This document shows, in pieces, positions 36,750-47,179 of a stretch of 50,536 nucleotides of DNA. Below the pieces are notes generated by a model. The model was given only the letters and a program-made list of their open reading frames with translations, was not told the DNA's origin and did not search any database. Location: the NCBI RefSeq assembly GCF_000282215.1, contig NZ_AKJS01000008.1:1-50536 (forward strand), written 5' to 3'. The position numbers and the translations under genes were made by a program. This DNA comes from Pseudomonas sp. GM21. Lineage in GTDB: Bacteria > Pseudomonadota > Gammaproteobacteria > Pseudomonadales > Pseudomonadaceae. Within the stretch, counting starts at the first letter, position 1; each line of letters starts with the position of its first letter.

Positions 36750-37498
36750 ATGATCAGGAGTTGTTGCGCTACAGTCGGCAGATTCTGTTGCAACACGTCG
36801 ACATCGACGGCCAGTTGCGCTTGAAAGAAAGCCGCGTGTTGATCGTCGGCCTCGGTGGTCTCGGCTCACCGGTTGCGCTTTACCTGGCCGCGGCTGGGGT
36901 GGGTGAACTTCACCTCGCCGACTTCGACACGGTTGACCTGACCAACCTGCAACGCCAGATCGTTCACGACACCGATAGCGTCGGCCTGAGCAAGGTTGAT
37001 TCGGCAATTCGTCGTTTGACCGCCATCAATCCCGAGATCCAGTTGATCGCCCATCGTACCGCGCTGGACGAAGACTCCCTGGCAGCGGCGGTTGCCGCTG
37101 TGGATCTGGTGCTGGACTGCTCCGACAACTTCTCCACCCGCGAAGCAGTCAATGCTGCCTGTGTCGCCGCCCGCAAACCACTGGTCAGTGGCGCGGCGAT
37201 TCGCCTCGAAGGGCAACTGTCAGTGTTCGACCCGCGCCGCCCGGAGAGCCCGTGTTACCACTGTTTATACGGGCATGGCAGTGAAGCCGAACTGACGTGT
37301 AGCGAGGCCGGTGTCGTCGGGCCGTTGGTGGGGTTGGTGGGGAGTCTGCAAGCACTGGAAGCGATGAAACTGCTGGTCGGTTTCGGCGAGCCACTGGTGG
37401 GGCGTTTGTTGTTGATTGATGCGCTGGGTTCGCGCTTTCGCGAATTGCGGGTCAAGCGTGATCCGGGCTGTAGTGTCTGCGGTTCGACACATGCGTGA
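36743..37498 (+). CDS. moeB: molybdopterin-synthase adenylyltransferase MoeB
   Basis: E1-like enzyme that adenylates the C-terminus of MoaD in molybdopterin synthesis. 251 aa from a GTG start overlapping prmC. Seen: nucleotide loop [28 protein letters not shown], and zinc-binding CxxC pairs (SPCYHC and CSVCG). ThiF-like activity is a possible alternative. Confidence 0.93.
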   Translation: MLNDQELLRYSRQILLQHVDIDGQLRLKESRVLIVGLGGLGSPVALYLAAAGVGELHLADFDTVDLTNLQRQIVHDTDSVGLSKVDSAIRRLTAINPEIQLIAHRTALDEDSLAAAVAAVDLVLDCSDNFSTREAVNAACVAARKPLVSGAAIRLEGQLSVFDPRRPESPCYHCLYGHGSEAELTCSEAGVVGPLVGLVGSLQALEAMKLLVGFGEPLVGRLLLIDALGSRFRELRVKRDPGCSVCGSTHA

Positions 37499-38282
37499 AG
37501 CGCCGATTGGCGTGTTCGACTCCGGCGTCGGTGGGCTCTCGGTGCTGGCCGAGATCCAGCGTTTGCTGCCCAACGAATCACTGCTGTACGTCGCCGATTG
37601 CGGGAATGTTCCCTACGGCGAGAAAACCCCGGAATTCATTCGCCAGCGCTGCAGCGTCATGGCCGGGTTTTTCCAGCAACAGGGGGCGAAGGCCTTGGTG
37701 CTGGCGTGCAATACCGCGACCGTCGCGGGCGTTGCCGACTTGCGGCGTGATTATCCCCAGTGGCCCATCGTCGGCATGGAGCCCGCGGTCAAACCCGCCG
37801 CCGCCGCGACCCGTAGCGGAGTGGTGGGTGTACTCGCCACCACGGGTACCCTACAGAGTGCCAAATTCGCAGCTTTGCTCGACCGATTCGCCACCGATGT
37901 GCGCGTCATCACTCAGCCATGTCCCGGCCTGGTCGAGCTGATTGAAAACGGCGATTTGCACAGCCCCGCGCTGCGCCAGTTGCTGGCCAGGTATGTCGAA
38001 CCGCTGCTCGGTGCCGGATGCGACACCCTGATTCTTGGGTGTACGCATTATCCCTTCCTGAAGCCTTTGCTTAAGCAGATGATCCCCGATGACATCAGTC
38101 TGATCGACACGGGGGCTGCTGTTGCAAGGCAACTTCAGCGTCTATTGGCCGAGCGTGAACTGCTCGCCGACGGGCCTGTTCGTGCCGCCCAATTCTGGAC
38201 CAGTGCCGATCCGGTTCATTTCAGAAATATCTTGCCGATACTGTGGAATACGTCCGGTGTTGTGAGAAGCTTCGAGAGGTAA
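37491..38282 (+). CDS. murI: glutamate racemase
   Basis: Makes D-glutamate for peptidoglycan. Seen: [19 protein letters not shown], catalytic Cys in LACNTATVA and second Cys in [14 protein letters not shown] 37491 gives 263 aa and overlaps moeB by 8 bases. The open frame extends upstream inside moeB but lacks the conserved sequence. Confidence 0.96.
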   Translation: MREAPIGVFDSGVGGLSVLAEIQRLLPNESLLYVADCGNVPYGEKTPEFIRQRCSVMAGFFQQQGAKALVLACNTATVAGVADLRRDYPQWPIVGMEPAVKPAAAATRSGVVGVLATTGTLQSAKFAALLDRFATDVRVITQPCPGLVELIENGDLHSPALRQLLARYVEPLLGAGCDTLILGCTHYPFLKPLLKQMIPDDISLIDTGAAVARQLQRLLAERELLADGPVRAAQFWTSADPVHFRNILPILWNTSGVVRSFER

Positions 38283-38394
38283 GAAATGAGTTGGGGGCGA
38301 AAGAGCAATTGGTATGAACTTTTGATCAAACGTCGACTTCTATAGCGTTAAGCAACAAAAACCATACTAAATCGTTCGGAAAAGGATGTTTCTT

Positions 38395-38913
38395 GTGAAG
38401 CGACTATTCTGCTTGGCCGCGATTGCGGCCGCTTTAATGGGGCACAGTTTCACCGCTCAGGCTGCAGGCGTGGAGTTCGGAATTGGCCAGACCCCCGACT
38501 CAACCATGACCTATCGCCTGGGTATGCAATTCGATTGGGACAAGAGCTGGTGGCAAAGCGACGTGGGACGTCTGACGGGTTTCTGGAGCGGTGCCTACAC
38601 CTATTGGGACGGTGACAGTACTTCCAGCAACAACAGCCTGTCGTTCTCTCCGGTGTTTGTTTACGAGTTTGCCGGTCAGTCGGTCAAACCCTATATCGAG
38701 GCGGGTATTGGGGTGGCTTTTTTCTCCCATACCGAACTTGAAAACAACGATATCGGCCAGTCCTTCCAGTTCGAAGACCGTCTCGGTTTTGGTGCGCGTT
38801 TTGCCGGCGGTCATGAAGTCGGGATTCGTGCGACGCACTATTCCAATGGCGGTATGGCCAAACACAACGATGGCGTAGAAAGTTACGCGCTGCACTACAC
38901 CATGCCGTTGTAA
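38395..38913 (+). CDS. pagL: lipid A 3-O-deacylase PagL
   Basis: Outer-membrane beta-barrel that removes the 3-O-linked acyl chain of lipid A. 172-aa precursor with a signal peptide ending near SFTAQA|AGVEF; catalytic His and Ser in ATHYSNGG and Glu in DGVESYALHY near the C-terminus, with a terminal aromatic barrel signature. GTG 38395 has AAGGA eight bases upstream and begins MKRLFCLAAIAAA, like the known PagL; the ATG at 38386 lies on the ribosome site itself. Preceded by its own A/T-rich leader after murI. Confidence 0.92.
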   Translation: MKRLFCLAAIAAALMGHSFTAQAAGVEFGIGQTPDSTMTYRLGMQFDWDKSWWQSDVGRLTGFWSGAYTYWDGDSTSSNNSLSFSPVFVYEFAGQSVKPYIEAGIGVAFFSHTELENNDIGQSFQFEDRLGFGARFAGGHEVGIRATHYSNGGMAKHNDGVESYALHYTMPL

Positions 38914-38921
38914 ACATGCTC

Positions 38922-39013
38922 AATGTGGGAGCGAGCCTGCTCGCGATAGCGGTGTATCAGTCGCATGTGTATTGACTGACAGGCCGCTATCGCGAGCAGG
39001 CTCGCTCCCACAT
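38922..39013. repeat. REPIN downstream of pagL
   Basis: Inverted REP pair: ATGTGGGAGCGAGCCTGCTC at the left and GAGCAGGCTCGCTCCCACAT at the right, with inner pairing GCGATAGCGG/CCGCTATCGC. Between convergent genes. Confidence 0.88.
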
Positions 39014-39035
39014 TAGTTCTGCACCTGTTTGATTT

Positions 39036-39341
39036 TCAGCGATACGCCGTGCTGATCCCCTGGCGCTCTTCAATGCACTCCGGTGCGCCCATCTCGAATT
39101 CCCGGCAGATCAGCGGACGCTTTTCGTAGATCGTGCACATCATGCTGTTGCGATCCAGCGCGGCGCACCAGCCGTCGTCCAGACGCAGCATGACTTCGCC
39201 GCCCCAATCATCGGTATCGATAAAGCGTTCGGGCACGCCCGTGTCGGTGATCAGCATCACTTCGAGCTGACAGCAACAAGCCGCGCAGGTCGAGCACGTG
39301 ACGGCCGGCTCCGCGATTTGCGTGTGGGGAATGGTTTTCAT
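39036..39341 (-). CDS. YkgJ-type cysteine-cluster protein
   Basis: 101-aa member of the YkgJ (UPF0153) zinc/iron-chelating family. Eight conserved-type Cys in CSTCAACCCQLE (four to five), GWCAAL, MMCTIYEKRPLICREF and ECIEE. Function unknown; a bound metal or cluster is likely. Last minus-strand gene of the phrB region, 128 bp after the SDR gene. Confidence 0.85.
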   Translation of the reverse strand: MKTIPHTQIAEPAVTCSTCAACCCQLEVMLITDTGVPERFIDTDDWGGEVMLRLDDGWCAALDRNSMMCTIYEKRPLICREFEMGAPECIEERQGISTAYR

Positions 39342-39469
39342 GGCGCGCAGTGTAAGGCAGTGGGCCGGTGCTGTGTGAAAGGCCTGACGGACGCTCAGTG
39401 GTGTGTGTCTGAGGCGTACCGTTGGGCCGCAAGTAACGGGCGGGAAACAGCTGCCGATGGGGGCGATGT

Positions 39470-40252
39470 TTAGAGCAGATCCCGGATCGGCGGACTACTG
39501 CGCACCATACGTTTGCCAATGGCCAGTTGCACGGCATTGGGCATTTTCGCCAACGGCCACAGCGCCGCCATGAACAGGCCCGCAAAGGCGATCTCCAATG
39601 GCCGGCTCTTGAGTTTGGCGAAGAGCTGCCGGGCCACTTTACCTACCGGCCAACTGAGCGGTATCGGGAAGTCATTCTTGGCCGTCAGCGGTGTCTGGCC
39701 AAACCCGGGGCTGATCATGGTGACTTCGATGCATTCCGGTGCCAGGTCCATGCGCAGCGATTCGAACAGGTAACGCAGCCCGACTTTCGACGGGCCATAG
39801 GCTTCAGCGCGCGGCAGCGGCAAATACGTCACGGGACTGGCGATGCCCACCATGTGTGGTGCGATGCCTTTGCGCAGCAGGGGGATCGCGGCCTCGATGC
39901 AATAGGCGCTGGCGAGCAAATTAGTGCGCACCACGTGCTCGACAATCGACGAATCAAATTGCTGAACGTCGACATACTCGCAGGTGCCGGCGTTGAGAAT
40001 CACGGTGTCCAGCGAACCCCAGTCTTGCGCAATTTGTTCACCGATTTCACGCACCCGCTGGCTGTTGGTCAAGTCTCCAGGCAGGACCAACACTTGTCCT
40101 GGATAGCGCTGCGACAAGACTCTCAGCACAGCTGCCGAGCGTGAACTGACAGCCACGTGAGCGCCGGTTTTCAGTATTTCTTCGGCCAGTGCGGCGCCAA
40201 TGCCGCTACCTGCGCCGGTCAACCAGTAGCGCCGTGGGGGAGGAAAACTCAT
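39470..40252 (-). CDS. short-chain dehydrogenase/reductase
   Basis: 260-aa classical SDR. Cofactor motif TGAGSGIGAALAEE (residues 12-25), structural NAGT (about 88), catalytic Ser in GIASPVTY and YGPSKVGLR (YxxxK). The C-terminal 40 residues include a hydrophobic stretch (ALWPLAKMPNAVQL) that could bind membrane. Substrate unknown. It follows phrB by 77 bp on the same strand and may share the light-controlled transcript. Confidence 0.86.
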   Translation of the reverse strand: MSFPPPRRYWLTGAGSGIGAALAEEILKTGAHVAVSSRSAAVLRVLSQRYPGQVLVLPGDLTNSQRVREIGEQIAQDWGSLDTVILNAGTCEYVDVQQFDSSIVEHVVRTNLLASAYCIEAAIPLLRKGIAPHMVGIASPVTYLPLPRAEAYGPSKVGLRYLFESLRMDLAPECIEVTMISPGFGQTPLTAKNDFPIPLSWPVGKVARQLFAKLKSRPLEIAFAGLFMAALWPLAKMPNAVQLAIGKRMVRSSPPIRDLL

Positions 40253-40329
40253 CCCATTCTCCTTTTCAGCCAGGCAATCGCCCGACCCAATATGGGTATA
40301 TGTTCGTCACTCAGAGCCCCGGATCGAAG

Positions 40330-41793
40330 TCATCCCGGTGGCGATAAATCTTTTCGTGCTGGCAGGTTTTTGAACGCGGCCAGCGCCCGTTGTCGGGACG
40401 TGCTCAGATTGACGATCGGCGACGGATAGTCCGCCACGCCGAACAGGCCACCGAGGTTGGCCGGGTTGTGCACGTCTTTTTTGTTGAGCCCGGCCAGTTC
40501 TGGCAGCCAGTGCTTGATGAACACACCTTGAGCGTCGAATTTCTCCGACTGGCTCAGCGGGTTGAAAATCCGGAACCAGGGCGCCGCATCGGTTCCGGTG
40601 GACGAGCTCCACTGCCAGCCACCGTTGTTCGCCGCCAGATCGCCGTCGATCAAATGGCGCATGAAAAAGCGCTCGCCTTCTCGCCAGTCGATCAACAGGT
40701 TCTTGGTCAGGAACATCGCCACGACCATGCGCAGCCGGTTGTGCATCCAGCCGGTTTCAAGCAGTTGGCGCATCGCCGCATCGATGATCGGCAGGCCAGT
40801 GCGGGCTTCTTGCCACGCCCGCAGTTCTTGCGGTGCATCGCGCCAAGCCAGCGCCTCGGTTTCCGGGCGGAAGGCACGATGGCGGGAGACCCGCGGGTAG
40901 CCCACCAGAATATGTTTGTAGAACTCGCGCCACAGCAGTTCGTTGATCCAGGTGACAGCGCCCACATTGCCGCTTTCGAACTCGCCCTGATTGCTTTGCA
41001 GGGCAGCGTGCAAACACTGGCGGGGAGAGATCACCCCGGCGGCAAGATAGGCCGAGAGCTGGCTAGTGCCGGGTTTGGCCGGGAAGTCGCGCTCGTCTTT
41101 GTAGTAGTCGATCTGGGCGTCGGCGAAGGTATCGAGACGGCGTCGGGCTTCGGTCTCGCCGGCGGGCCAGAGCTTGCGCAAGCTGTCGCTGGGCGTGGCG
41201 AAACCTTCAACGCTTGATGGAAGGGTGTCGCTACTGATCGCCAATGGCGCCTGGACACCGGGGGCGCAGACCCGCTCTGGCGTTGACCTGTGCAGGCGCT
41301 CGTAACAGACCTTGCGAAACTGACTGAAGACCTGGAAGTAAGTGCCGGTCCTGGTCAGCACGGTGCCCGGTTTGAATAGCAGTTGATCGAGGTAGCTACA
41401 GAAGTCGATGCCATTGGCCTTCAGCGCTTGGGCCACCGCCGCATCACGACGGCTTTCGTGAATGCCGTACTCCTCGTTGACGTGGACGGCGTCGATCTTC
41501 AACTGCTGACACAGGTCGAGCAGTACTGTCGGCGCTTCGTCCCAACGTGATGCCTTACGGATCAACAAGGGGATGTTCAGTTCGCCCAACGCGCGGCTCA
41601 ACTCGCTCAGGTTGCGCAGCCAGAAATCCACTTTGCACGGTGCATCATCGTGTTCCAGCCATTGCTCCGGGCTCAGCAAATACACCGCCACCGCCTGGCC
41701 GCGCGCTGCGCCAGCCGAGAGGGCGGTGTTGTCGTTCAGGCGCAAATCGCTGCGCAGCCAGATCAATTGCATGGTGGTGTCCGGACGATTCAT
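40330..41793 (-). CDS. phrB: CPD DNA photolyase
   Basis: Repairs cyclobutane pyrimidine dimers with blue light. 487 aa: an N-terminal antenna domain (IWLRSDLRLNDNTAL) and a C-terminal FAD domain with INELLWREFYKHIL, MHNRLRMVVAMFLTKNLL and GGWQWSSSTGTDAAPWFRIFNP. Class I, bacterial type. ATG 41793 overlaps the regulator stop as TAATG, suggesting coupled translation; an ATG at 41772 is also possible. Third gene of rudS-merR-phrB. Confidence 0.96.
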   Translation of the reverse strand: MNRPDTTMQLIWLRSDLRLNDNTALSAGAARGQAVAVYLLSPEQWLEHDDAPCKVDFWLRNLSELSRALGELNIPLLIRKASRWDEAPTVLLDLCQQLKIDAVHVNEEYGIHESRRDAAVAQALKANGIDFCSYLDQLLFKPGTVLTRTGTYFQVFSQFRKVCYERLHRSTPERVCAPGVQAPLAISSDTLPSSVEGFATPSDSLRKLWPAGETEARRRLDTFADAQIDYYKDERDFPAKPGTSQLSAYLAAGVISPRQCLHAALQSNQGEFESGNVGAVTWINELLWREFYKHILVGYPRVSRHRAFRPETEALAWRDAPQELRAWQEARTGLPIIDAAMRQLLETGWMHNRLRMVVAMFLTKNLLIDWREGERFFMRHLIDGDLAANNGGWQWSSSTGTDAAPWFRIFNPLSQSEKFDAQGVFIKHWLPELAGLNKKDVHNPANLGGLFGVADYPSPIVNLSTSRQRALAAFKNLPARKDLSPPG

Positions 41794-42734
41794 TAAATTA
41801 GCCCGCGCAGGACAAGTTCCTGATGCGCCGATAACGGGTCTTCGGCGAAGGACAAATCATCAATCCCGGCAGTTCTTGCGGACAACTCTGCGTGGTGGAT
41901 ACGTACCGTGGGGCCGGCAATCATTTTTGGGCAACTGACTCCATTCAACAGTCTTGGCAGCTGCGAAAGGTTTATGGCTTTGCTGGAATACAGCAGCACG
42001 CCGCGGGCTTGCAGGTGATCAACCGCCAGCGCGAGTTCGCCAGCGGGCAAGGGCCAGTCGAACACCTCTACCGGGCAATCGACGCTGCTGAACAGCCAGG
42101 CGGTGAGCCACAGGTGAGGTTCAAGTGGCACATCCGAGTGATTGATCAACAGCAGTGGCGCGGCGCGTAACTGGCGGTTGTTATGGTAGATGCGTGCGCC
42201 GAATTTGCTGCGTAACCAGGAATAAAAGAACGCCCGCTCCATCTGCGCACCAAACTGGCCCTGCCAACGCTGTTCCAGTTCCGCCAGCAACGGCAGCAAC
42301 AGGTGTTCGCACAAGGTTCGCGGTGGATACAGCGCCATGGCCTGATTGACGGTGTCATCGAGAACGCGTTCGTTCAGGTGTGACACCGCTTGCAGCAACG
42401 TCTGGCGCAGCACTTGCCAATCGTTTTCGACGGGCTCGGTAAACGCTTGCGGTGTGTCCAGCAGTTGCTTGACCTGACTGACGGCCACGCCACGGTTGAG
42501 CCAGGTAAGGATCGTCAGGATGCGTTGAACGTGCTCGGGTGAGAACAGTCGATGGCCCTTGGGTGTGCGTTGCGGAACGATCAGGCCATAGCGCCGTTCC
42601 CAGGCGCGCAGCGTCACGGCGTTGACGCCAGTCTGGCGCGCCACTTCACGGATGGGTAGCCAGCCTTCGACGAGGGCCTTTTCAAAATCATCGCCGAGGT
42701 CTTCGCAGGCGCTGGTGTCGATTTCGGTTTTCAT
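41793..42734 (-). CDS. MerR/LitR-like transcriptional regulator (no B12 motif seen)
   Basis: 313-aa regulator. The N-terminal MerR HTH (about 26-95) has LPIREVARQTGVNAVTLRAWERRYGL followed by KGHRLFS, characteristic of the CarH/LitR branch. The C-terminal half aligns in length with the cobalamin-binding part of CarH, but no DxHxxG motif is visible, which fits the cofactor-free class II LitR proteins of pseudomonads (PplR in P. putida). Those, as I recall, repress photolyase and other light genes and need a separate LOV photoreceptor; no LOV gene lies in this window. One-base overlaps with both neighbours. Probable autorepressor acting at the boxes at 43716-43789. Confidence 0.82.
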   Translation of the reverse strand: MKTEIDTSACEDLGDDFEKALVEGWLPIREVARQTGVNAVTLRAWERRYGLIVPQRTPKGHRLFSPEHVQRILTILTWLNRGVAVSQVKQLLDTPQAFTEPVENDWQVLRQTLLQAVSHLNERVLDDTVNQAMALYPPRTLCEHLLLPLLAELEQRWQGQFGAQMERAFFYSWLRSKFGARIYHNNRQLRAAPLLLINHSDVPLEPHLWLTAWLFSSVDCPVEVFDWPLPAGELALAVDHLQARGVLLYSSKAINLSQLPRLLNGVSCPKMIAGPTVRIHHAELSARTAGIDDLSFAEDPLSAHQELVLRGLI

Positions 42735-43693
42735 TAAATCGCGTTTCGCAGACTGAGATTTTCCGGATGCGGTTGCAGGTAAACCTGTTGCGCGATGTAA
42801 GTATCCGGGTGTTGGCGAAAGTGGTGCTTGAGCAGGGTCAAGGGCACCACCAATGGCACGACGCCTTGGCGGTATTGGCCGATGACGTGCTGCACTTCCT
42901 GTTTGTCTTCAGCGCTGATGACTTGCTTGAGGTAGCCACTGATGTGTTGCAGGACGTTGGTGTGGGTGCGCCGTGTGGCGCACTTTTTCAATGCCGCCAT
43001 CAATTCACTGAAGTAGCGCGGACCCAGCTCGTCGGGGGTGGTCTGGCTCATGTTGCCCAGCAATTTCCCAAGGGTTTTGTATTGCACCGGGTTGTGCGCC
43101 ATCAACAGGTATTTGTAGCGTGAGTGGAATTCGGTGAGGGCACGACGGGTCAGGCCTTTTTGCAGCAATTGCTGCCAGGCGCTGTAAGCGAACACGCGGG
43201 TGAGGAAGTTTTCCCGCAGCACCGGGTCGTTAAGGCGGCCGTCTTCTTCTACCGGCAAGTCCGGGTGCAGTGCACAGAAAGCCTGGGCATAAACGCCTCG
43301 GCCACCGCCCTCCACTGGCGCGCCGTTGACGTGATAGACCTTGACCCGTTCCAGGCCGCAGGACGGTGATTTCTGCATGAAGATGTAACCGCAGATATCG
43401 CTCAACTGACTGGCCATTGTCTGGCCGTACTCGGTGAGCGGCCGGGTGACATTCAGCTCGGCGTGAACGCTGCCCAACGCTTCAGGATGTTGCGGGTCGC
43501 CCACCAGGCGGATTGGCTCACGGGGGATGCCGAGTCCGATGGCGACTTCCGGGCATACCGCGATGAAATCGAAATACTCAGTGAGGGTGTGACTGCACAG
43601 GCGTGATGCCTTGTGTCCGCCGTTGTAGCGAACTTCGGCCCCCATCAAGCAGGCGCTGATGGCGATTTTCGGTTTCGCGGGGGCGTGGGTCAT
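42734..43693 (-). CDS. rudS: DUF523-DUF1722 protein, probable tRNA 4-thiouridine desulfidase (RudS-like)
   Basis: 319 aa. N-terminal DUF523/TudS domain (about 1-150) with three Cys that would ligate a [4Fe-4S] cluster: ISACLMG, AVCPEV and KSPSCGLERVKVY. C-terminal DUF1722/YbgA domain (about 185-305: HSRYKYLLMAHNPVQYKTLG). From memory, the fused protein of P. putida was shown to remove sulfur from 4-thiouridine in tRNA. s4U is the near-UV target of tRNA, so co-transcription with photolyase makes sense. First gene after the light-type promoter; overlaps the regulator start by one base. Confidence 0.85.
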   Translation of the reverse strand: MTHAPAKPKIAISACLMGAEVRYNGGHKASRLCSHTLTEYFDFIAVCPEVAIGLGIPREPIRLVGDPQHPEALGSVHAELNVTRPLTEYGQTMASQLSDICGYIFMQKSPSCGLERVKVYHVNGAPVEGGGRGVYAQAFCALHPDLPVEEDGRLNDPVLRENFLTRVFAYSAWQQLLQKGLTRRALTEFHSRYKYLLMAHNPVQYKTLGKLLGNMSQTTPDELGPRYFSELMAALKKCATRRTHTNVLQHISGYLKQVISAEDKQEVQHVIGQYRQGVVPLVVPLTLLKHHFRQHPDTYIAQQVYLQPHPENLSLRNAI

Positions 43694-43715
43694 CAGAACA
43701 CCTCGAATCTAAATT

Positions 43716-43789
43716 TGTACAGAGTGGTGATTCTGTACAGCATGGCTTCATCATAGATTCAAAGGTGTACAAGTCAAACTTTCTGTATA
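43716..43789 (-). promoter_or_regulatory. rudS operon promoter with two TGTACA-N12-TGTACA boxes
   Basis: On the minus strand: -35 TTGACT (43772-43777), 16-base spacer, -10 TATGAT (43750-43755). Box A (43766-43789) reads TATACA-N12-TGTACA and covers the -35. Box B (43716-43739) reads TGTACA-N12-TGTACA and begins just past the predicted start of transcription. Both match the LitR/PplR-type operator pattern I remember, T(G/A)TACA-N12-TGTACA. Box centres are 50 bp apart, about five helical turns. Confidence 0.75.
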
Positions 43790-43800
43790 AGTTTTTTGGT

Positions 43801-43919
43801 GGTCACTGATCGTTCCCACGCTCTGCGTGGGAATGTAGCCCATGACGCTCTGCGTCACTGGACGCGGAGCGTCCCTTTAGGCGTTACCACGCAGAGCGTG
43901 GGAACGATCAGTTACTGAC
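43801..43919. repeat. long intergenic palindromic repeat (GATCGTTCCCACGC type)
   Basis: Outer arms GATCGTTCCCACGCTCTGCG (43808) and CGCAGAGCGTGGGAACGATC (43890-43909) are perfect complements; inside lie further short palindromes (GACGCTCTGCGTC, GACGCGGAGCGTC). This is a REPIN-like element common between genes of P. fluorescens-group genomes. A shortened copy occurs at 47180. Confidence 0.85.
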
Positions 43920-44010
43920 GTATTAATGTTGGATAAGCCGTCGCCATCGTCGGAACGCCGCCCGGAGCAGACTTGCACAGGTCTAGTATTTTTCGCGGTT
44001 TTGCGGAGCG

Positions 44011-44034
44011 GCTGCTGTCCAGTTCGACAGCAGC
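44011..44034 (-). terminator. hairpin downstream of the renalase gene
   Basis: Perfect stem GCTGCTGTC / GACAGCAGC with a six-base loop, 23 bp past the renalase stop. No T run follows, so it may only stabilise the mRNA 3' end. The rest of 43920-44010 shows nothing clear. Confidence 0.4.
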
Positions 44035-44056
44035 AATTGATGCGGGATGATGCGGT

Positions 44057-45118
<1,062 letters not shown>

Positions 45119-45239
45119 TTAGCGTTCTCGATCTGACAGCTTGGCCTATTGTTAAACTCAGACACTGCCCGATACCAAAGATCCCTGCTTATAAAAATAG
45201 ACTAGTGAGCAGGGTTAAACGCCACGCGAGGAAGAAGTC

Positions 45240-46142
45240 ATGCACATATTGCTGACAGGCGGTACTGGTTTGATAGGACGTCAACTCTGCCGGCAATGGT
45301 TGAGTCAGGGGCATCGTCTGACTGTCTGGAGTCGTAAGCCTGAAAAAGTCGCGAGCATCTGCGGCACGCAAGTGCGTGGGATTGCCCGGTTGGAGGACCT
45401 TGATCAGACGCCGCTGGACGCCATTATCAATCTGGCTGGCGCACCGATTGCCGATCGCCTCTGGACTCACAAGCGCAAAGCATTGCTCTGGAGCAGCCGC
45501 ATCACCCTGACGGAAACGTTGCTGGCCTGGCTCGAAAAACGCGAGCAAAAGCCTTCGTTGTTGATTTCAGGTTCCGCAGCGGGCTGGTATGGCGATGGGG
45601 GGGAGCGTGAGTTGACCGAAGCTTCACCCCCCGTCATCGATGATTTCGCCAGCCAATTGTGCATCGCCTGGGAAGAAACCGCTCAGCGTGCCGAGGCCTT
45701 GGGCGTTCGGGTTGTGCTCGTTCGTACCGGGTTGGTACTGTCGGCCGAGGGCGGTTTTTTGTCGCGGCTGTTGCTGCCGTTCAAACTGGGGCTGGGAGGC
45801 CCGATCAGCAATGGTCGGCAGTGGATGCCGTGGATTCATATCAACGACCAAATCGCTCTGATTGATTTTCTTCTGCATCAGAAAGACGCCAGCGGTCCTT
45901 ATAATGCGTGCGCTCCCAATCCGGTGCGCAATCGCGAGTTTGCCAAGACGCTGGGCAGCGTGCTGCATCGCCCGGCGTTCATGCCAATGCCGGCCCTGGC
46001 TTTGAAAGTGGGGTTGGGCGAGTTGTCATTGTTGTTGCTGGGTGGCCAGAAGGCTCTGCCGGTTCGCTTGCTGGAGGCGGGTTTCACTTTCCAGTTCACT
46101 GATTTGCGCGCGGCCCTGGACGATCTGTCCAGCCGCCTCTGA
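45240..46142 (+). CDS. TIGR01777-family NAD-dependent epimerase/dehydratase (YfcH-like)
   Basis: 300-aa extended SDR. Cofactor loop [17 protein letters not shown] at residues 4-20, then [17 protein letters not shown], the family-typical [18 protein letters not shown], and a C-terminal DUF1731-type segment ([21 protein letters not shown]). Reaction unknown in bacteria. Good ribosome site GAGGAAG. It is followed 13 bp later by hemH, so the two are probably co-transcribed. Confidence 0.9.
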   Translation: MHILLTGGTGLIGRQLCRQWLSQGHRLTVWSRKPEKVASICGTQVRGIARLEDLDQTPLDAIINLAGAPIADRLWTHKRKALLWSSRITLTETLLAWLEKREQKPSLLISGSAAGWYGDGGERELTEASPPVIDDFASQLCIAWEETAQRAEALGVRVVLVRTGLVLSAEGGFLSRLLLPFKLGLGGPISNGRQWMPWIHINDQIALIDFLLHQKDASGPYNACAPNPVRNREFAKTLGSVLHRPAFMPMPALALKVGLGELSLLLLGGQKALPVRLLEAGFTFQFTDLRAALDDLSSRL

Positions 46143-46155
46143 TATAGGACGTTGC

Positions 46156-47178
46156 ATGACCGATCACGCATTGCTTCTGGTTAACCTGGGTTCACCTGCT
46201 TCCACGTCGGTGGCGGATGTACGCAGCTACCTCAATCAATTTCTGATGGACCCATATGTGATCGACTTGCCATGGCCGGTGCGCCGCTTGCTGGTGTCGC
46301 TGATACTGATCAAACGTCCGGAGCAGTCGGCCCACGCCTACGCGTCGATCTGGTGGGAGGAGGGTTCGCCCCTGGTGGTGCTCAGCCGTCGTCTGCAGCA
46401 GGCCATGACGACGCAGTGGACTCACGGTCCGGTTGAGTTGGCGATGCGCTACGGCGAGCCGTCGATCGAATCGAAACTGGTGCAGCTGGCCGCCCAGGGG
46501 CATAAAAGAGTCACCCTTGCGCCGCTTTATCCACAGTTCGCCGACAGCACAACCACGACGGTGATCGAAGAAGCCAAGCGTGTGCTGCGCGAGAAAGGAC
46601 TCGATATCCAGCTGTCGATTCTCCAGCCGTTTTACGATCAGCCGGAATACCTCGATGCGCTGGTGGCCACAGCCAAGCCCTATCTGCAGCAGGATTACGA
46701 TCACTTGCTGCTGAGTTTCCACGGTTTGCCGGAGCGGCACCTGAAGAAACTTAATCCCGGTCACCGTTTCGAAGGCGGTGGAGACTGTTGTGCCGGTGCT
46801 CCGCCGGAAGTGGTCGCGACCTGCTATCGCGGCCAGTGCCTGCGTACGGCGGCGGAGTTTGCCAAGCGCATGGGCCTACCGGACGGCAAATGGTCGGTGT
46901 CATTCCAGTCGCGTCTGGGCCGGGCCAAGTGGATCGAACCCTACACCGAAGCGCGCCTCGATGAATTGGCCAAAAGCGGAGTGAAGAAAATTCTGGTGAT
47001 GTGCCCGGCGTTCGTGGCCGATTGCATCGAGACGCTGGAAGAGATTGGTGATCGTGGGCTGGAGCAGTTCCGCGAAGCGGGAGGGGAGGAGTTGGTGCTG
47101 GTGCCGTGCCTCAACGATGACCCGCAGTGGGCGCGGGCGTTGAGTGCGCTGTGTGAAAGAGCACCGTTGGCCCTTTGA
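46156..47178 (+). CDS. hemH: ferrochelatase
   Basis: Inserts Fe2+ into protoporphyrin IX, the last step of haem synthesis. 340 aa from ATG 46156 (AGGA ahead); the frame is open further upstream inside the epimerase gene. Seen: [10 protein letters not shown] at the N-terminus, the region [16 protein letters not shown] with the catalytic His, and [35 protein letters not shown] (read in parts) near the C-terminus with the conserved Glu residues. Confidence 0.95.
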   Translation: MTDHALLLVNLGSPASTSVADVRSYLNQFLMDPYVIDLPWPVRRLLVSLILIKRPEQSAHAYASIWWEEGSPLVVLSRRLQQAMTTQWTHGPVELAMRYGEPSIESKLVQLAAQGHKRVTLAPLYPQFADSTTTTVIEEAKRVLREKGLDIQLSILQPFYDQPEYLDALVATAKPYLQQDYDHLLLSFHGLPERHLKKLNPGHRFEGGGDCCAGAPPEVVATCYRGQCLRTAAEFAKRMGLPDGKWSVSFQSRLGRAKWIEPYTEARLDELAKSGVKKILVMCPAFVADCIETLEEIGDRGLEQFREAGGEELVLVPCLNDDPQWARALSALCERAPLAL

Positions 47179-47179
47179 T

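Noticed and set aside
34845..37007. Open frame of 720 codons on the minus strand across prfA, prmC and moeB
   Set aside because: It lies antisense to three certain genes, has low-complexity composition, no domain and no ribosome site. It is a by-product of GC-rich codon usage.
43801..43919. CRISPR-like or attachment-site repeat
   Set aside because: It is a single nested palindrome of the REPIN type with a shortened copy at 47180, with no direct-repeat/spacer pattern and no integrase nearby.
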